Positions 18,701 through 26,485 of a DNA stretch of 64,000 bases are shown piece by piece. Source of the stretch: Veillonella montpellierensis DSM 17217 (lineage in GTDB: Bacteria; Bacillota; Negativicutes; Veillonellales; Veillonellaceae); NCBI RefSeq assembly GCF_000426745.1, contig NZ_AUFY01000003.1:1-64000 (forward strand). The letters are read 5' to 3'. The number at the start of each line of letters is the position of its first letter. The first letter of the stretch is position 1. Below the pieces are notes generated by a model. It was not told where the DNA came from. It worked only from the letters and a program-made list of their open reading frames with translations, and made no database searches. The position numbers were made by a program, and so were the translations under genes.

Positions 18701-18846
18701 ACATTAGAATCAACCCCGTCCATGCTTACATAAGGAATTGAAACGCCATTTTTTTCGGCCTGTTTAACATTTTGATACTGTCTATTATATTTCTCACGGA
18801 ACTCCGCTTGTGCTTCTAACAGAATCGTATGATACGTCTGTGCCAC
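15724..18846 (-). CDS. Polyvalent phage-type protein fragment: nuclease-fold, tandem MuF-C-like and metallopeptidase domains
   Basis: I read these modules in the 1040 residues: an N-terminal helical region; a barnase/EndoU/RelE-fold (LPD3-like) domain at about 205-365 (ENAVLVES...RFYVPVSINGKIYVVRV); two MuF C-terminal-like domains at about 440-582 and 650-800; and a zinc metallopeptidase-like domain with HESGH at 876-880 and a likely third ligand in HERFA (925-929). The linkers between them are repeated almost exactly. These modules are known from giant polyvalent proteins that phages and mobile elements inject with their DNA. The start is doubtful: GTG at 18846 has no ribosome site, and the frame stays open and protein-like up to a stop at 18919, so the gene is probably 5'-truncated. 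There are no other phage genes beside it. Confidence 0.75.
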   Translation of the reverse strand: MAQTYHTILLEAQAEFREKYNRQYQNVKQAEKNGVSIPYVSMDGVDSNVITPEAERMRVIAYNRQLEKESVHNDPEATLMIDQIYDEMELASKSIRDIEGLEGAVDEIAKGDVAMRMNFSKDGYQVFQDVYNTLRQSPNREVAKQAKEGALLFASHADVMANIMQKAGKWNFTAKDYMDRYISIQMGDTKQIKNGFTQPLNPGVDPKTEVEVVSITLDRYHSIHKMKNSELANYLRDKFKGIAFSKDKLATLGIKDYKGAQHIAWNLTHKNRAIHRSLLDNLKSVVENAVLVESAKNRKKDFTAPVSNAQKRKNEVEYYHRFYVPVSINGKIYVVRVVGEERHGNITVNPTSLDLYSIIVENKKLERGLHSQSDKSVAVAPNKITIQEMLSGVKDMNGNSYIDSNENSEYYQSHPSGVTKQQVVEAKAKLKADTEAWGTLIDAFKANKVTGNRHRVMSMPLVYQMIGMSNKDIYIENNIINKVINKKHANKIKLELVKQFPEALAHPIAVFKNYDPKKDQVKSNSFISIIEIKSEEGKLTNIPIVFDKNKNGNFIMSIFPREHDTWYEQQLKHDRLLYIDRTKKDSISVGGKSKPSHTEMLSIDDSIPNEEDLRKLKEENTSYYQSQPSGVTKQQVVEAKAKLKADTANWSKVIDNLDSYDAGMQVRVMTTPLALQLAGAKPYEVVMGVGKIRKIMKEHPEITKAGIKNLIQQLSDPIAVFESKTQKGSIIAMVQLKYPVNNANVIIPIKLDADSSRGTYKVNVITSTYARYNKKTLDPSISWYKNILEGKAEKACYLNTKKITDWYSVNRLQLPSTEYHISDFFTYTIPNEEDLRKLKEENTSYYQSVRGVTSMYDDGRKLVELFDSANFSTFVHESGHVFLEDLRMLANMEGAPREVVSDWEAIKTWTGYQEGADADTNRTAHERFAQGFEAYVRDGSAPTKSLQRAFRQFAKWLTKLYQKVSMLGGLPPKEIREVMDRMLATEQDIESWANEREVERLETNDHMQNLSEQEQARIEKGLVERHPIYRERARYEAFGI
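16305..16362. repeat. DNA repeat A, copy 1, in polyvalent gene
   Basis: This stretch is nearly identical to 16971-17028. It encodes the linker IPNEEDLRKLKEENTSYYQS. It separates the second MuF-C-like domain from the metallopeptidase domain. Confidence 0.85.
16910..16980. repeat. DNA repeat B, copy 1, in polyvalent gene
   Basis: Close copy of 17549-17619, encoding SGVTKQQVVEAKAKLKADT, the linker in front of the second MuF-C-like domain. Confidence 0.85.
16971..17028. repeat. DNA repeat A, copy 2, in polyvalent gene
   Basis: Second copy of repeat A. It abuts repeat B copy 1, so that A plus B forms a module boundary between the two MuF-C-like domains. Confidence 0.85.
17549..17619. repeat. DNA repeat B, copy 2, in polyvalent gene
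   Basis: Second copy of repeat B, in front of the first MuF-C-like domain. Paired repeats on both sides of a domain allow gain, loss or exchange of cassettes by recombination. Confidence 0.85.
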
Positions 18847-19257
18847 ATGGTCATGATCATCTAATACATCGTTTGGGTATGCCGTATTTATCGATAAGCG
18901 AAGCTTTAAAACGCCTAATTAGAAAAACAACAATCTAGTATTCCCTGGTGAATGTGGCAATCCTTATAATTCAGCTATGTTTTCTAAAATGTAAAAAGTT
19001 CGCCACTGTAATCGGCAGACATGATTTTACGACACATGATACTCATCATACACACGTCACCTTATTATTAAAAGCAAGTGTAAACTTTGAGGTCGTACAA
19101 ATGAAGGTCGGAAATGATTCATGCTAATAAAAGATGGATACCTTCGCTCATATTCCACCAATTATGGAATCCACTATGGTAGAAAAGAATTCAAATATAT
19201 TGCAGAATGATGTCCAAATGAGGTCAAAGGCTACACTAATAAAAGATGGTAAAGAAA
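18847..19257. other. Decayed segment between polyvalent fragment and tRNA-Lys
   Basis: There is no intact gene here. The polyvalent frame continues to 18922, then stops. On the plus strand a 30-codon frame at 19121-19210 (MLIKDGYLRSYSTNYG...) looks like a protein scrap. The string CTAATAAAAGATGG occurs twice (19123-19136 and again near 19236-19249), each after a similar GGTC-containing run. This looks like debris of a mobile element next to the 3' end of the tRNA. I found no copy of the tRNA 3' end that would mark an attachment site. Confidence 0.35.
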
Positions 19258-19279
19258 AAACCGCACCAAAGTGCGGTTT
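19258..19279 (-). terminator. Terminator of tRNA-Lys
   Basis: AAACCGCAC / GTGCGGTTT form a perfect 9-bp stem with a 4-base loop, followed on the minus strand by TTTTTT-rich sequence, 5 bases after the tRNA CCA end. Confidence 0.9.
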
Positions 19280-19283
19280 ATAG

Positions 19284-19359
19284 TGGTGGATCAACAGGGG
19301 TTCGAACCCTGGACACCCTGATTAAGAGTCAGGTGCTCTGCCAGCTGAGCTATTGATCC
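19284..19359 (-). tRNA. tRNA-Lys (anticodon CTT)
   Basis: The 76-base cloverleaf reads GGATCAA acceptor, D-arm GCTC...GAGC, anticodon stem CCTGA/TCAGG with loop CTCTTAA (anticodon CTT), T-arm CAGGG-TTCGAAC-CCCTG, acceptor TTGATCC, discriminator A and an encoded CCA. It decodes AAG. Phage-derived DNA lies on its 3' side, the usual place for integration at tRNA genes. Confidence 0.97.
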
Positions 19360-19497
19360 ATAAGGATACAACTATTATAGACCCATATTATTCAAATGTA
19401 AAGTAAAATCTTTAGGAAGATAAAAATAGCAAAAAAGATCAATCATATGTGCTATCTATATATTGTCTACTGTCAGTACAATGACTATGTTAGTGTA

Positions 19498-20073
19498 TTA
19501 TAGGCGCCTTAAAATATCTTGTTTTTTACTTTCAAATTCTTCATCAGTAATAACACCCTCATCATGTAATTGTTTTAATTGACGGAGTAAGGCCGAGAAA
19601 TCTAATTCTGAATCGATTACTTGAATGCCCTCTGACGTAGATTGCTCCATCCTTGTAATCATCTCACACTGATTTGTATCAATTCTTGTATCAATTGCGA
19701 TATTATCAGCGTCTACGATATGGGGAAATATAATAGTATGTTCTCGTAATTGATGGGTCTTAGCAAACTCATGGTGAAGCCACCTTATAATAGAATGATT
19801 AATGGAGTTCGATAATATGTCAAAAACTGCCAAACATTCGTCATCACCTAAGATACTTAATGAGGCATGTGTATTGCTTACTTTATTATATTTAATTTCT
19901 CGTATCGCTAATGCCGAAAATGATGATGTAACTCCATATCGTCCAAAATATTTTACCACTAAATTTGTTACGTCATAAGTTAAATGGACTTGTAGCATGC
20001 GGCCACCGGGCCAGTATTCTTTACAGTCTTCTCTGTTATTATCTTTTTTCGTCCAAAAGTTAAATAGTCCCAT
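19498..20073 (-). CDS. SHOCT-domain protein
   Basis: The last 30 residues (LRQLKQLHDEGVITDEEFE plus KKQDILRRL) are a SHOCT domain, a short helical module found at protein ends that likely mediates oligomerisation or binding. The N-terminal 150 residues form an alpha/beta domain I do not recognise. It has no signal peptide or membrane helix. The ATG at 20071-20073 lies 7 bases after TGAGG and is preferred over one two codons earlier. It is 50 bases downstream of moaA in the same direction, and a functional link is not evident. Confidence 0.75.
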   Translation of the reverse strand: MGLFNFWTKKDNNREDCKEYWPGGRMLQVHLTYDVTNLVVKYFGRYGVTSSFSALAIREIKYNKVSNTHASLSILGDDECLAVFDILSNSINHSIIRWLHHEFAKTHQLREHTIIFPHIVDADNIAIDTRIDTNQCEMITRMEQSTSEGIQVIDSELDFSALLRQLKQLHDEGVITDEEFESKKQDILRRL

Positions 20074-20122
20074 CCGCATACCTCATCACGATTTTCTATA
20101 ATGTACATGATCGTATATCCTA

Positions 20123-21091
20123 TTATCCACCTATTTTCCACATAGGTCGTGCTGGTTGCACGATACTTTTACCATCATGTGCCTCTTTTTTCAATTGTAA
20201 CACATTTTTTATATGATCTGCTAACTCGTTAGATTTCATACCATTTCTAACTAAATTAATCAGGTTAGATTCATCATCATGTAGTAAGCATAAACGTAAA
20301 TATCCATCGGATGTAAGTCGCACACGATTACAATGTTTACAGTATCTATGAGACATAGCAAAAATAAAGCCAATAATAATTTCATTTGGTAGTTGGTAAT
20401 ACGAAGCTGGTCCAAAGCCTTTCACAGTTTCAACTTCCACTAATGGCGCTCCTACCAGTCGTTCAATCTGAGACTTCCATTCCATAAAAGTAGGCCCATC
20501 AAATTTCTTATGTTGAAATGGCATATATTCAATAGCTCGCCATACAATTTTCCATTTTTTTACATACGAAAGTACATCAAGAATCTCATCATCCGTCCAC
20601 TGTCGTGTCAAAACAGTATTTATTTTAACAACATCAAATTCGGCTGAAAGTGCTGCTTCTATACCAGATAATACATTAGACAATTGATTTTGCTTGCCAA
20701 CGCATGATGCAAATATGTCCGCATCCAGAGAATCTAAACTAATATTAACGCGATTCAATCCCAATTTTCGTAATCGATGTGCTTCATGAGAAAGTAAACT
20801 TCCATTCGTCGTCATTGATATGTCTTCAAACCATCCTGTTTTATATATCCTTTCGAGTAATTCATGCACATAAGGATATAATAAAGGTTCTCCGCCTGTA
20901 AGGCGAATAGCTCGTACACCCAATAAATGAAACGCTTCTATAATTACCATCCATTCATAAACTGATAGCAATTCTAACTGTGTATCCGTTGTAATTTCTG
21001 TAGGTCTACAATAGGGACAACAAAAATTACAGGCTTCCGTTAATGAAAGACGTATATAGTCAATATGTCTACCCCATGCGTCTTGTACCAT
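20123..21091 (-). CDS. moaA: GTP 3',8-cyclase MoaA
   Basis: MoaA is the radical-SAM enzyme that, with MoaC, turns GTP into cyclic pyranopterin monophosphate for molybdenum cofactor. The first cluster motif CNFCCPYC gives C21, C25 and C28 (C24 takes the place of the usual Arg). The second cluster motif is CKHCNRVRLTSDGYLRLC near residues 254-271. The chain ends in GG, which is essential for MoaA activity. Length is 322 aa. The MOSC gene is 15 bases upstream in the same direction. No moaC, moaD or moaE is in the window. moeA and mobAB lie 14 kb away. Confidence 0.93.
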   Translation of the reverse strand: MVQDAWGRHIDYIRLSLTEACNFCCPYCRPTEITTDTQLELLSVYEWMVIIEAFHLLGVRAIRLTGGEPLLYPYVHELLERIYKTGWFEDISMTTNGSLLSHEAHRLRKLGLNRVNISLDSLDADIFASCVGKQNQLSNVLSGIEAALSAEFDVVKINTVLTRQWTDDEILDVLSYVKKWKIVWRAIEYMPFQHKKFDGPTFMEWKSQIERLVGAPLVEVETVKGFGPASYYQLPNEIIIGFIFAMSHRYCKHCNRVRLTSDGYLRLCLLHDDESNLINLVRNGMKSNELADHIKNVLQLKKEAHDGKSIVQPARPMWKIGG

Positions 21092-21105
21092 AGTAGCTCC
21101 TATAT

Positions 21106-21549
21106 TTATATAACTTGAATTATATCATCATTTTTGATTATGCCGCCAATGATAACTTTAGCAAATATTCCTTGTGTTGGCATAATACATGACCCTACTT
21201 GTTTTTGTATTTCACAACCAGAATGACATTCTTTACCAATCTGAGTCACTTCTAATAGAGCACTTTCGCCTATTTTTAAATGCGTCCCCACTGGCAATTC
21301 ATATAAAGTGATTCCTTCTACCGTAATATTTTCAGCAAAATCTCCTGGATTAACCTCTGCACCTTTCTGTCTCATTAAATTAATGCTAGCAATACTGAGC
21401 AAACTAATTTGCCGATGCCATGGACCACCATGAGCATCTCCCTTTATGCCAAAATTAGCAATCAATTCTGCCCTCTCTATATTATGTTTTTTTTGCCCTT
21501 TTTTCTCACTCATAGAAATAGCAATTACTTTACCTATGATAGATTTCAT
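21106..21549 (-). CDS. MOSC-domain protein
   Basis: The 147-aa protein is a stand-alone MOSC domain: IKGDAHGGPWHRQISLLS, GDFAENITVEG and GKECHSGCEIQKQVGSC, with conserved Cys near the end. MOSC domains bind molybdenum cofactor or handle sulfur for it. Its place directly before moaA supports a role in cofactor maturation or delivery. I chose the ATG at 21547-21549, 8 bases after AGG, over a GTG three codons earlier. Confidence 0.9.
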   Translation of the reverse strand: MKSIIGKVIAISMSEKKGQKKHNIERAELIANFGIKGDAHGGPWHRQISLLSIASINLMRQKGAEVNPGDFAENITVEGITLYELPVGTHLKIGESALLEVTQIGKECHSGCEIQKQVGSCIMPTQGIFAKVIIGGIIKNDDIIQVI

Positions 21550-21558
21550 ATATATCAC

Positions 21559-22070
21559 CTAATACTTTTTATCTATTAACAATACTGAGTTATATTATAT
21601 CACAATATATTTAATAATATGAACATACTAGCATATGCTATCCTTAATAAGATTACTAAAAAAATCATATACTACTCTATACAGTATACAACTATTCACA
21701 CTCTTATTCTGTGAAAAATCTCTCACGCTAATGGAGGAATATAATATCTATCTAATTGATATTTTTTCCTTGGTATTTTTAATATTAGTTCACTGACCGT
21801 TATTTATATAAGAATATAACTTTTTTAGAACTGAGAACTATAATAGTTAATTCATATACTTTCATAGTTTATCTTCTTCTATTGTCTTTAACGGACGATA
21901 TTCCTTATAAAAATACTATCAATATCTGTAATCTAAAGATTGGTTACATGACTTGACTCCTCTTCTCACCTAAACTTTCACGAACCATCAATCAACAGTA
22001 CTGTTAGTTATATGATTATTGGTTTACCCATTCTATTCACAAGAAGAAATTAATACATAAAGCATAAGAA
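21559..22070. other. AT-rich spacer without recognisable feature
   Basis: About 500 bases upstream of the MOSC-moaA pair. I looked for a molybdenum-cofactor riboswitch and saw no matching conserved core. No protein-like frame is present. Confidence 0.4.
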
Positions 22071-22110
22071 AAAGAGGAAAGTTGATGCAATTTCATCAAC
22101 TTTCCTCTTT
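22071..22110 (-). terminator. Intrinsic terminator downstream of the purine permease
   Basis: A perfect 17-bp stem (AAAGAGGAAAGTTGATG with its complement) and 6-base loop, followed by TTTTTCTT on the minus strand and T residues on the plus strand, so it can work both ways. It lies 127 bases after the permease stop. Confidence 0.85.
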
Positions 22111-22236
22111 TGTATGTGGGTGTAGAAAATAATCTACAGATACTTTTTCACCATACTATAAATATACTTAATGCAGTAATCTAATAAACGACACAACATC
22201 TTCTATTAATGGTATGCTAAGAATTATGTGTAAGTT

Positions 22237-23568
22237 TTATCGTTTTGGTATAACAGAGCCTTCTTCTCCTACCCCATTAAATAAAAGATTTAATGCTACT
22301 GCCATAAAGCTACCAAATGTAATCCCACTTTTCATAACAATTTTTGCCCAATCTGGAAAATTTTGATAAAAATCAGGTGCAGCCAATGGAATCATAGCAA
22401 CGCCAATACTAATAGCCACTAACATTAAATTATAGTTTCCATCAAAATTCACTTTACCTAATGATCGAATACCACTGGCAATAATCATGCCAAACATAGC
22501 TAATCCTGCACCGCCTAAAACTGCATTAGGAATACAAGCAATTACTGCTGCCATTTTAGGGAAAAGACCCAGTACAATTAAGATGGCCCCTGATGTAGCC
22601 ACTACGAATCGACTCTTGACACGTGTAACAGCTATTAATCCAACATTTTGAGCAAATGCGGTATAAGGAAAACTATTTAAAATACCACCTAAAAAAGTAG
22701 ATAATCCATCGGCCCGCAAACAAGCTGCCAACTCACGTTTTCCAATTTTTTTATTAACAATTTCACCAATAGCAATAGTATCACCAGTTGTTTCTACCAT
22801 AACTACTAACATAACAATCAACATAGAGACAATCGATGCCCAATCAAATGTAGGATATCCAAAAGCAAATGGTGTCACTAAAGAAATCCATTCAGCACTT
22901 TCCACTGCTTCAAAATTAACAACTCCCATAAACCCAGCAATAATAGTGCCAAAGAGAAGTCCTAGTAATACAGCAATATTACCAATAAAGCCTTTACCAT
23001 AACGATATACAAATACAACAATCATAAATGTTAGAAAAGCCAAGCCTAAATTAGTAAAACTACCAAAATCTTTAGCGCCAACACCGCCACCCATCCAATT
23101 AATAGCAACGGGCATAAGTGATATACCAATAATTGTGATAATCGTACCTGTTACTACTGGTGGGAATAATCGAATTAATCGACTAAAATATGGGGCCGCT
23201 AAAAATGTACAAATACCAGCAATAATAATAGCACCATAAATAGCTGTAATTCCATGTTCCATACCGATCATAATCATAGGTGATACAGCCGCAAATGTAA
23301 CACCTTGAATCATCGGTATTCTGGCTCCTACTTTCCAAAACCCAATTGTCTGGATTAATGTGGCAATCCCACAAGTCAAAAGGTCTGCATTAATCAAACG
23401 TATTAACGCATCAACTGGCAAATGTAATGCTTGTGCTAAAATAATCGGTACTGCTACAGCACCTGCATACATAGATAATACGTGTTGCAATCCATAGGTG
23501 AGCATTTTAGAAGCTGGTAATATGCTATCAACCGTATTTTCATTTCTAATCATCTGTTCGTCGCTCAT
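22237..23568 (-). CDS. NCS2-family xanthine/urate-type permease
   Basis: This polytopic protein of 443 aa belongs to the nucleobase:cation symporter-2 family. The signature ETTGDTIAIGEI and the substrate-helix motif QNVGLIAVTRVKSR are present. The QNVGL form is typical of xanthine and urate carriers rather than uracil (UraA) ones. About 14 hydrophobic segments can be seen. Translation starts at an ATG after GGGGGA. No purine-degradation gene adjoins it, and no purine riboswitch core was found upstream. Confidence 0.9.
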   Translation of the reverse strand: MSDEQMIRNENTVDSILPASKMLTYGLQHVLSMYAGAVAVPIILAQALHLPVDALIRLINADLLTCGIATLIQTIGFWKVGARIPMIQGVTFAAVSPMIMIGMEHGITAIYGAIIIAGICTFLAAPYFSRLIRLFPPVVTGTIITIIGISLMPVAINWMGGGVGAKDFGSFTNLGLAFLTFMIVVFVYRYGKGFIGNIAVLLGLLFGTIIAGFMGVVNFEAVESAEWISLVTPFAFGYPTFDWASIVSMLIVMLVVMVETTGDTIAIGEIVNKKIGKRELAACLRADGLSTFLGGILNSFPYTAFAQNVGLIAVTRVKSRFVVATSGAILIVLGLFPKMAAVIACIPNAVLGGAGLAMFGMIIASGIRSLGKVNFDGNYNLMLVAISIGVAMIPLAAPDFYQNFPDWAKIVMKSGITFGSFMAVALNLLFNGVGEEGSVIPKR

Positions 23569-24149
23569 AAGTCCCCCGTTAAACTATTAAAATAATATGT
23601 ACTTCTAACGTATATAGTTTACCTTATAATTACAACTTATGCAAATGAATTATTTATATTTCTTACTAATAAATGATAATTTAGATACAGTCAAGTAAAT
23701 AATCGCATTATATCACTATATCCGTTTGTAGGATCTCAATGGTAACCATAAATTTGTCATATTACTGCTATAAACTCTAAGTAGATGGCACTGTACGAAT
23801 GTGGAATTTTAATAATCTATAATGCAATATAACCGATGCCAAATGCACCGGTTATATGAATAAGAGAATTAAATTTTTATTAATATTTTCTATACACCTA
23901 TCAATATCTGTATCTATTTTTGCTAATGAAATAAATATATGTCTATAGACTAGATTACTACTTTAGCACTGATAAAAGATATATTAATATTATTTTCACC
24001 CTAGTATTACCTATTATAATATCATTCTTCACACTAATATCTATTATCATCCAATAAAATGTATACTATAAATTAGAATCACTATACTATACTTACACAT
24101 CATATAAACTTATATATCAATCGAAAGTAGATTAATTTCACATTACCTC
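23569..24149. other. Spacer with one hairpin
   Basis: ATATAACCG (23827-23835) pairs with CGGTTATAT (23849-23857) and an inner TGC/GCA adds to the stem. The plus side continues into AATTAAATTTTTATT, so it may be a weak terminator. Otherwise the 580 bases are AT-rich with nothing I can name. Confidence 0.4.
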
Positions 24150-25757
24150 TTATAAAGTATCAATCTGAGAATAGCAAATATCATTAAATTCTTTCATATG
24201 TGTATGTTTGCATACATCCAAAGCTGTCTTATAATATAAAGCTGCCTCTTTTATGTTATTCTTTTCTTGTGCAATATATCCTAAGTAATACATAGCTGCA
24301 CCAATATGTAATCCATAGCGTCGTGCCATAGTTTGCGTAACCTTAAAAAAGTCCATAGAATTTTTTAAAAATTGTTCAGCTATATCCCACTGCTTGCATT
24401 GCATATGCAATATACCTTGCAAACGTAATAATATGCCAAGCTCCTTATGATAGTTGGATTCCATAGCCAAATTCATAGCGGCTTCAAAAATATTTTCAAT
24501 ATCAACAGAAGTATCTGTGAATAATTTTAGAAAAATGAGTTGTCTATATACGGCTAGCAAATAATCTGATTTATGAATATCCTCAGGCATAGCAATAATC
24601 TTTAAAAGCAGCTGTTTAGCTACAGCAACATCTCCGACTAAAATACAGTATCTTGCTTTTGTCATATAATATGATGAAAAAAAATCTCTCACTGTATTAT
24701 CTTCTATCAAAGACCAGTCATCAATATCTTCTGATTGATGAGCTTCATATAACGCATCTAATTGATGTAACAATGTATGACTTTCAGAAGAAAAAATATA
24801 CTTCTTATTAGTAAATAATAACAAATCAATGATTTGTGCAAATGGAAAAGGTGCATAAGGTCGTTCAAACTCATAGTTAATTAGCTTTATTTTATATCGT
24901 GCAGATCGCCAAATATTTCCTGCTTTTTCCCATGTAGCTATTAATTGTCTATATAAAAGCTCATCATCTTCTGTGTAAGATAGTTCTTTTTCAAGCTGAA
25001 CTGCTTCTAAAGCAGCTACTTCATTAATAGCATCTTTTGTAGGTAGTGCAGTCGATTGCTGTGCCTTGCGCAAGGGAGCAACAAGATCTTCAATGTCATC
25101 ACTAATGGCGCATAAATCATCTTTCTCAAATATTTCTTTCAATAATTCATAAACCGCAATCGCTTGCGCTGGTTTTCCTAAATCGATATACGTACGAATT
25201 AACATAGCGTACAAATCTTCATTATACGGATCTTCTGATAATACCATACGTGCATATGATTCTAATTCAATAAAATCCTCAGTTTCTTTTGCGATATTAA
25301 TTTTTTCTACTAACGCTTTTAAATAAATTTGCTTAATTCGTCTTCGTTCTGACAAATACCATTCTTCATAGGATACGGATCCTTTAGTAAAAAAACCTTG
25401 TAGGAATTCGCCTTTATATAACTTAATATTATCTATTGGTGCTAAAAGAAATCTATCAACATCAATGAAAATATTGGTTTCTTCATTTAATTGTATTACT
25501 GATTTTACTGGTGATATAAAAACATTTTCTCCCAACAACTTTTTCGCTTCATATAAGGCATTTCTCAAATTTTTACGCGCAATTACTTCTGTTTTATCTG
25601 GCCATAAAAGTCCACCCAATTCATCACGCATCACTGATTTCTTTATAATAATATAATATACTAATGCATTCACCTTATTATAGGAAAAGAACATTTCTTT
25701 ACCATCTTTAATAATTCTTGGGGTTCCTAACAAGTTAACTTCTAACACTTCAGCCAT
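24150..25757 (-). CDS. BTAD/SARP-like transcriptional regulator with TPR region
   Basis: The layout is an N-terminal OmpR-type winged-helix domain (residues about 1-95, starting EVNLLGTPRIIKDG), a bacterial transcriptional activator domain of helical repeats (about 100-245, with YNEDLYAMLIRTYIDLGKPAQAIAVYE), then TPR-like repeats to residue 535. It has no NB-ARC ATPase. Such proteins are DNA-binding activators best known from actinomycete antibiotic clusters, and also occur in Firmicutes. It is translated 90 bases after fchA in the same direction, so it may be read with the fhs-fchA unit and could respond to one-carbon status. The target is unknown. Confidence 0.85.
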   Translation of the reverse strand: MAEVLEVNLLGTPRIIKDGKEMFFSYNKVNALVYYIIIKKSVMRDELGGLLWPDKTEVIARKNLRNALYEAKKLLGENVFISPVKSVIQLNEETNIFIDVDRFLLAPIDNIKLYKGEFLQGFFTKGSVSYEEWYLSERRRIKQIYLKALVEKINIAKETEDFIELESYARMVLSEDPYNEDLYAMLIRTYIDLGKPAQAIAVYELLKEIFEKDDLCAISDDIEDLVAPLRKAQQSTALPTKDAINEVAALEAVQLEKELSYTEDDELLYRQLIATWEKAGNIWRSARYKIKLINYEFERPYAPFPFAQIIDLLLFTNKKYIFSSESHTLLHQLDALYEAHQSEDIDDWSLIEDNTVRDFFSSYYMTKARYCILVGDVAVAKQLLLKIIAMPEDIHKSDYLLAVYRQLIFLKLFTDTSVDIENIFEAAMNLAMESNYHKELGILLRLQGILHMQCKQWDIAEQFLKNSMDFFKVTQTMARRYGLHIGAAMYYLGYIAQEKNNIKEAALYYKTALDVCKHTHMKEFNDICYSQIDTL

Positions 25758-25848
25758 AGTATGCCCTCACTTTATATTGGATAACTTCCCTATGTATACT
25801 GTATAAATTTAGTTTACACCACCCTGTATCATTCAACAAGAATTGAAA

Positions 25849-26469
25849 CTATAACTGACAGGCACTTATGATAGTCTCTTCTTGTTCATCAACCAGCGAT
25901 TCAATAGCATTCATCGTAGACTTCAACTCTTCTACAAATAATGTATCTTTGATACTGGCTAAATTAATTTTCACATTGAGAAAAGCCGACTTAACTGCAG
26001 CGCGTGCATTAATAGCTGCAATAGCTGCATCAGTTACAGTATTTTTATTTCCCTTTTCTATGGCTTGTTGTGCTAAAGGGAATATATCTGCTGCCAATAC
26101 TCCAATTTCTAAAGGTACTAGTGCTGCATTCTTATAACAATTCTGAATAGCTTCTGTACGAGCAATCTTTTCCTTATCAGTATGTTTCGGCAATTGTAAG
26201 GCACTCATAAAATTAGAAAATACTTTCATATCTTCTTCTGCCAATGCAAGAAAACGACTTCTCATAGTACTAGCCTTTTTCTGTAATTCTTTCATATCTG
26301 ATGTAACAGTTTCATACCCAGATTTATCAATCGTTAAATTAGCAACCATTTCTGCTAATGCAATGGCTGTTGCCCCCGTTATAGCCGCTATTGCTCCACC
26401 TCCTGGCGTAGGCGCTTTAGAAGCAGTATGGTCAATAAATTTTTCTACTGTTGTAATTTTTAAGTCCAT
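25849..26469 (-). CDS. fchA: Methenyl-THF cyclohydrolase / cyclodeaminase family (FchA type)
   Basis: The 206-aa helical protein has the family signature TPGGGAIAAITGA near residue 22 and belongs to the FTCD C-terminal/FchA family. Members either hydrolyse 5,10-methenyl-THF to 10-formyl-THF or deaminate formimino-THF. It lies 16 bases after fhs in the same direction, which favours the cyclohydrolase role paired with formate-THF ligase. FolD is not in the window. A ribosome site (AAGGAAT) precedes the ATG. Confidence 0.88.
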   Translation of the reverse strand: MDLKITTVEKFIDHTASKAPTPGGGAIAAITGATAIALAEMVANLTIDKSGYETVTSDMKELQKKASTMRSRFLALAEEDMKVFSNFMSALQLPKHTDKEKIARTEAIQNCYKNAALVPLEIGVLAADIFPLAQQAIEKGNKNTVTDAAIAAINARAAVKSAFLNVKINLASIKDTLFVEELKSTMNAIESLVDEQEETIISACQL

Positions 26470-26485
26470 ATCGATTCCTTATTTA

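Noticed and set aside
23569-23900. Purine riboswitch before the xanthine/urate-type permease
   Set aside because: The two conserved loop sequences and the flanking P1 stem could not be found.
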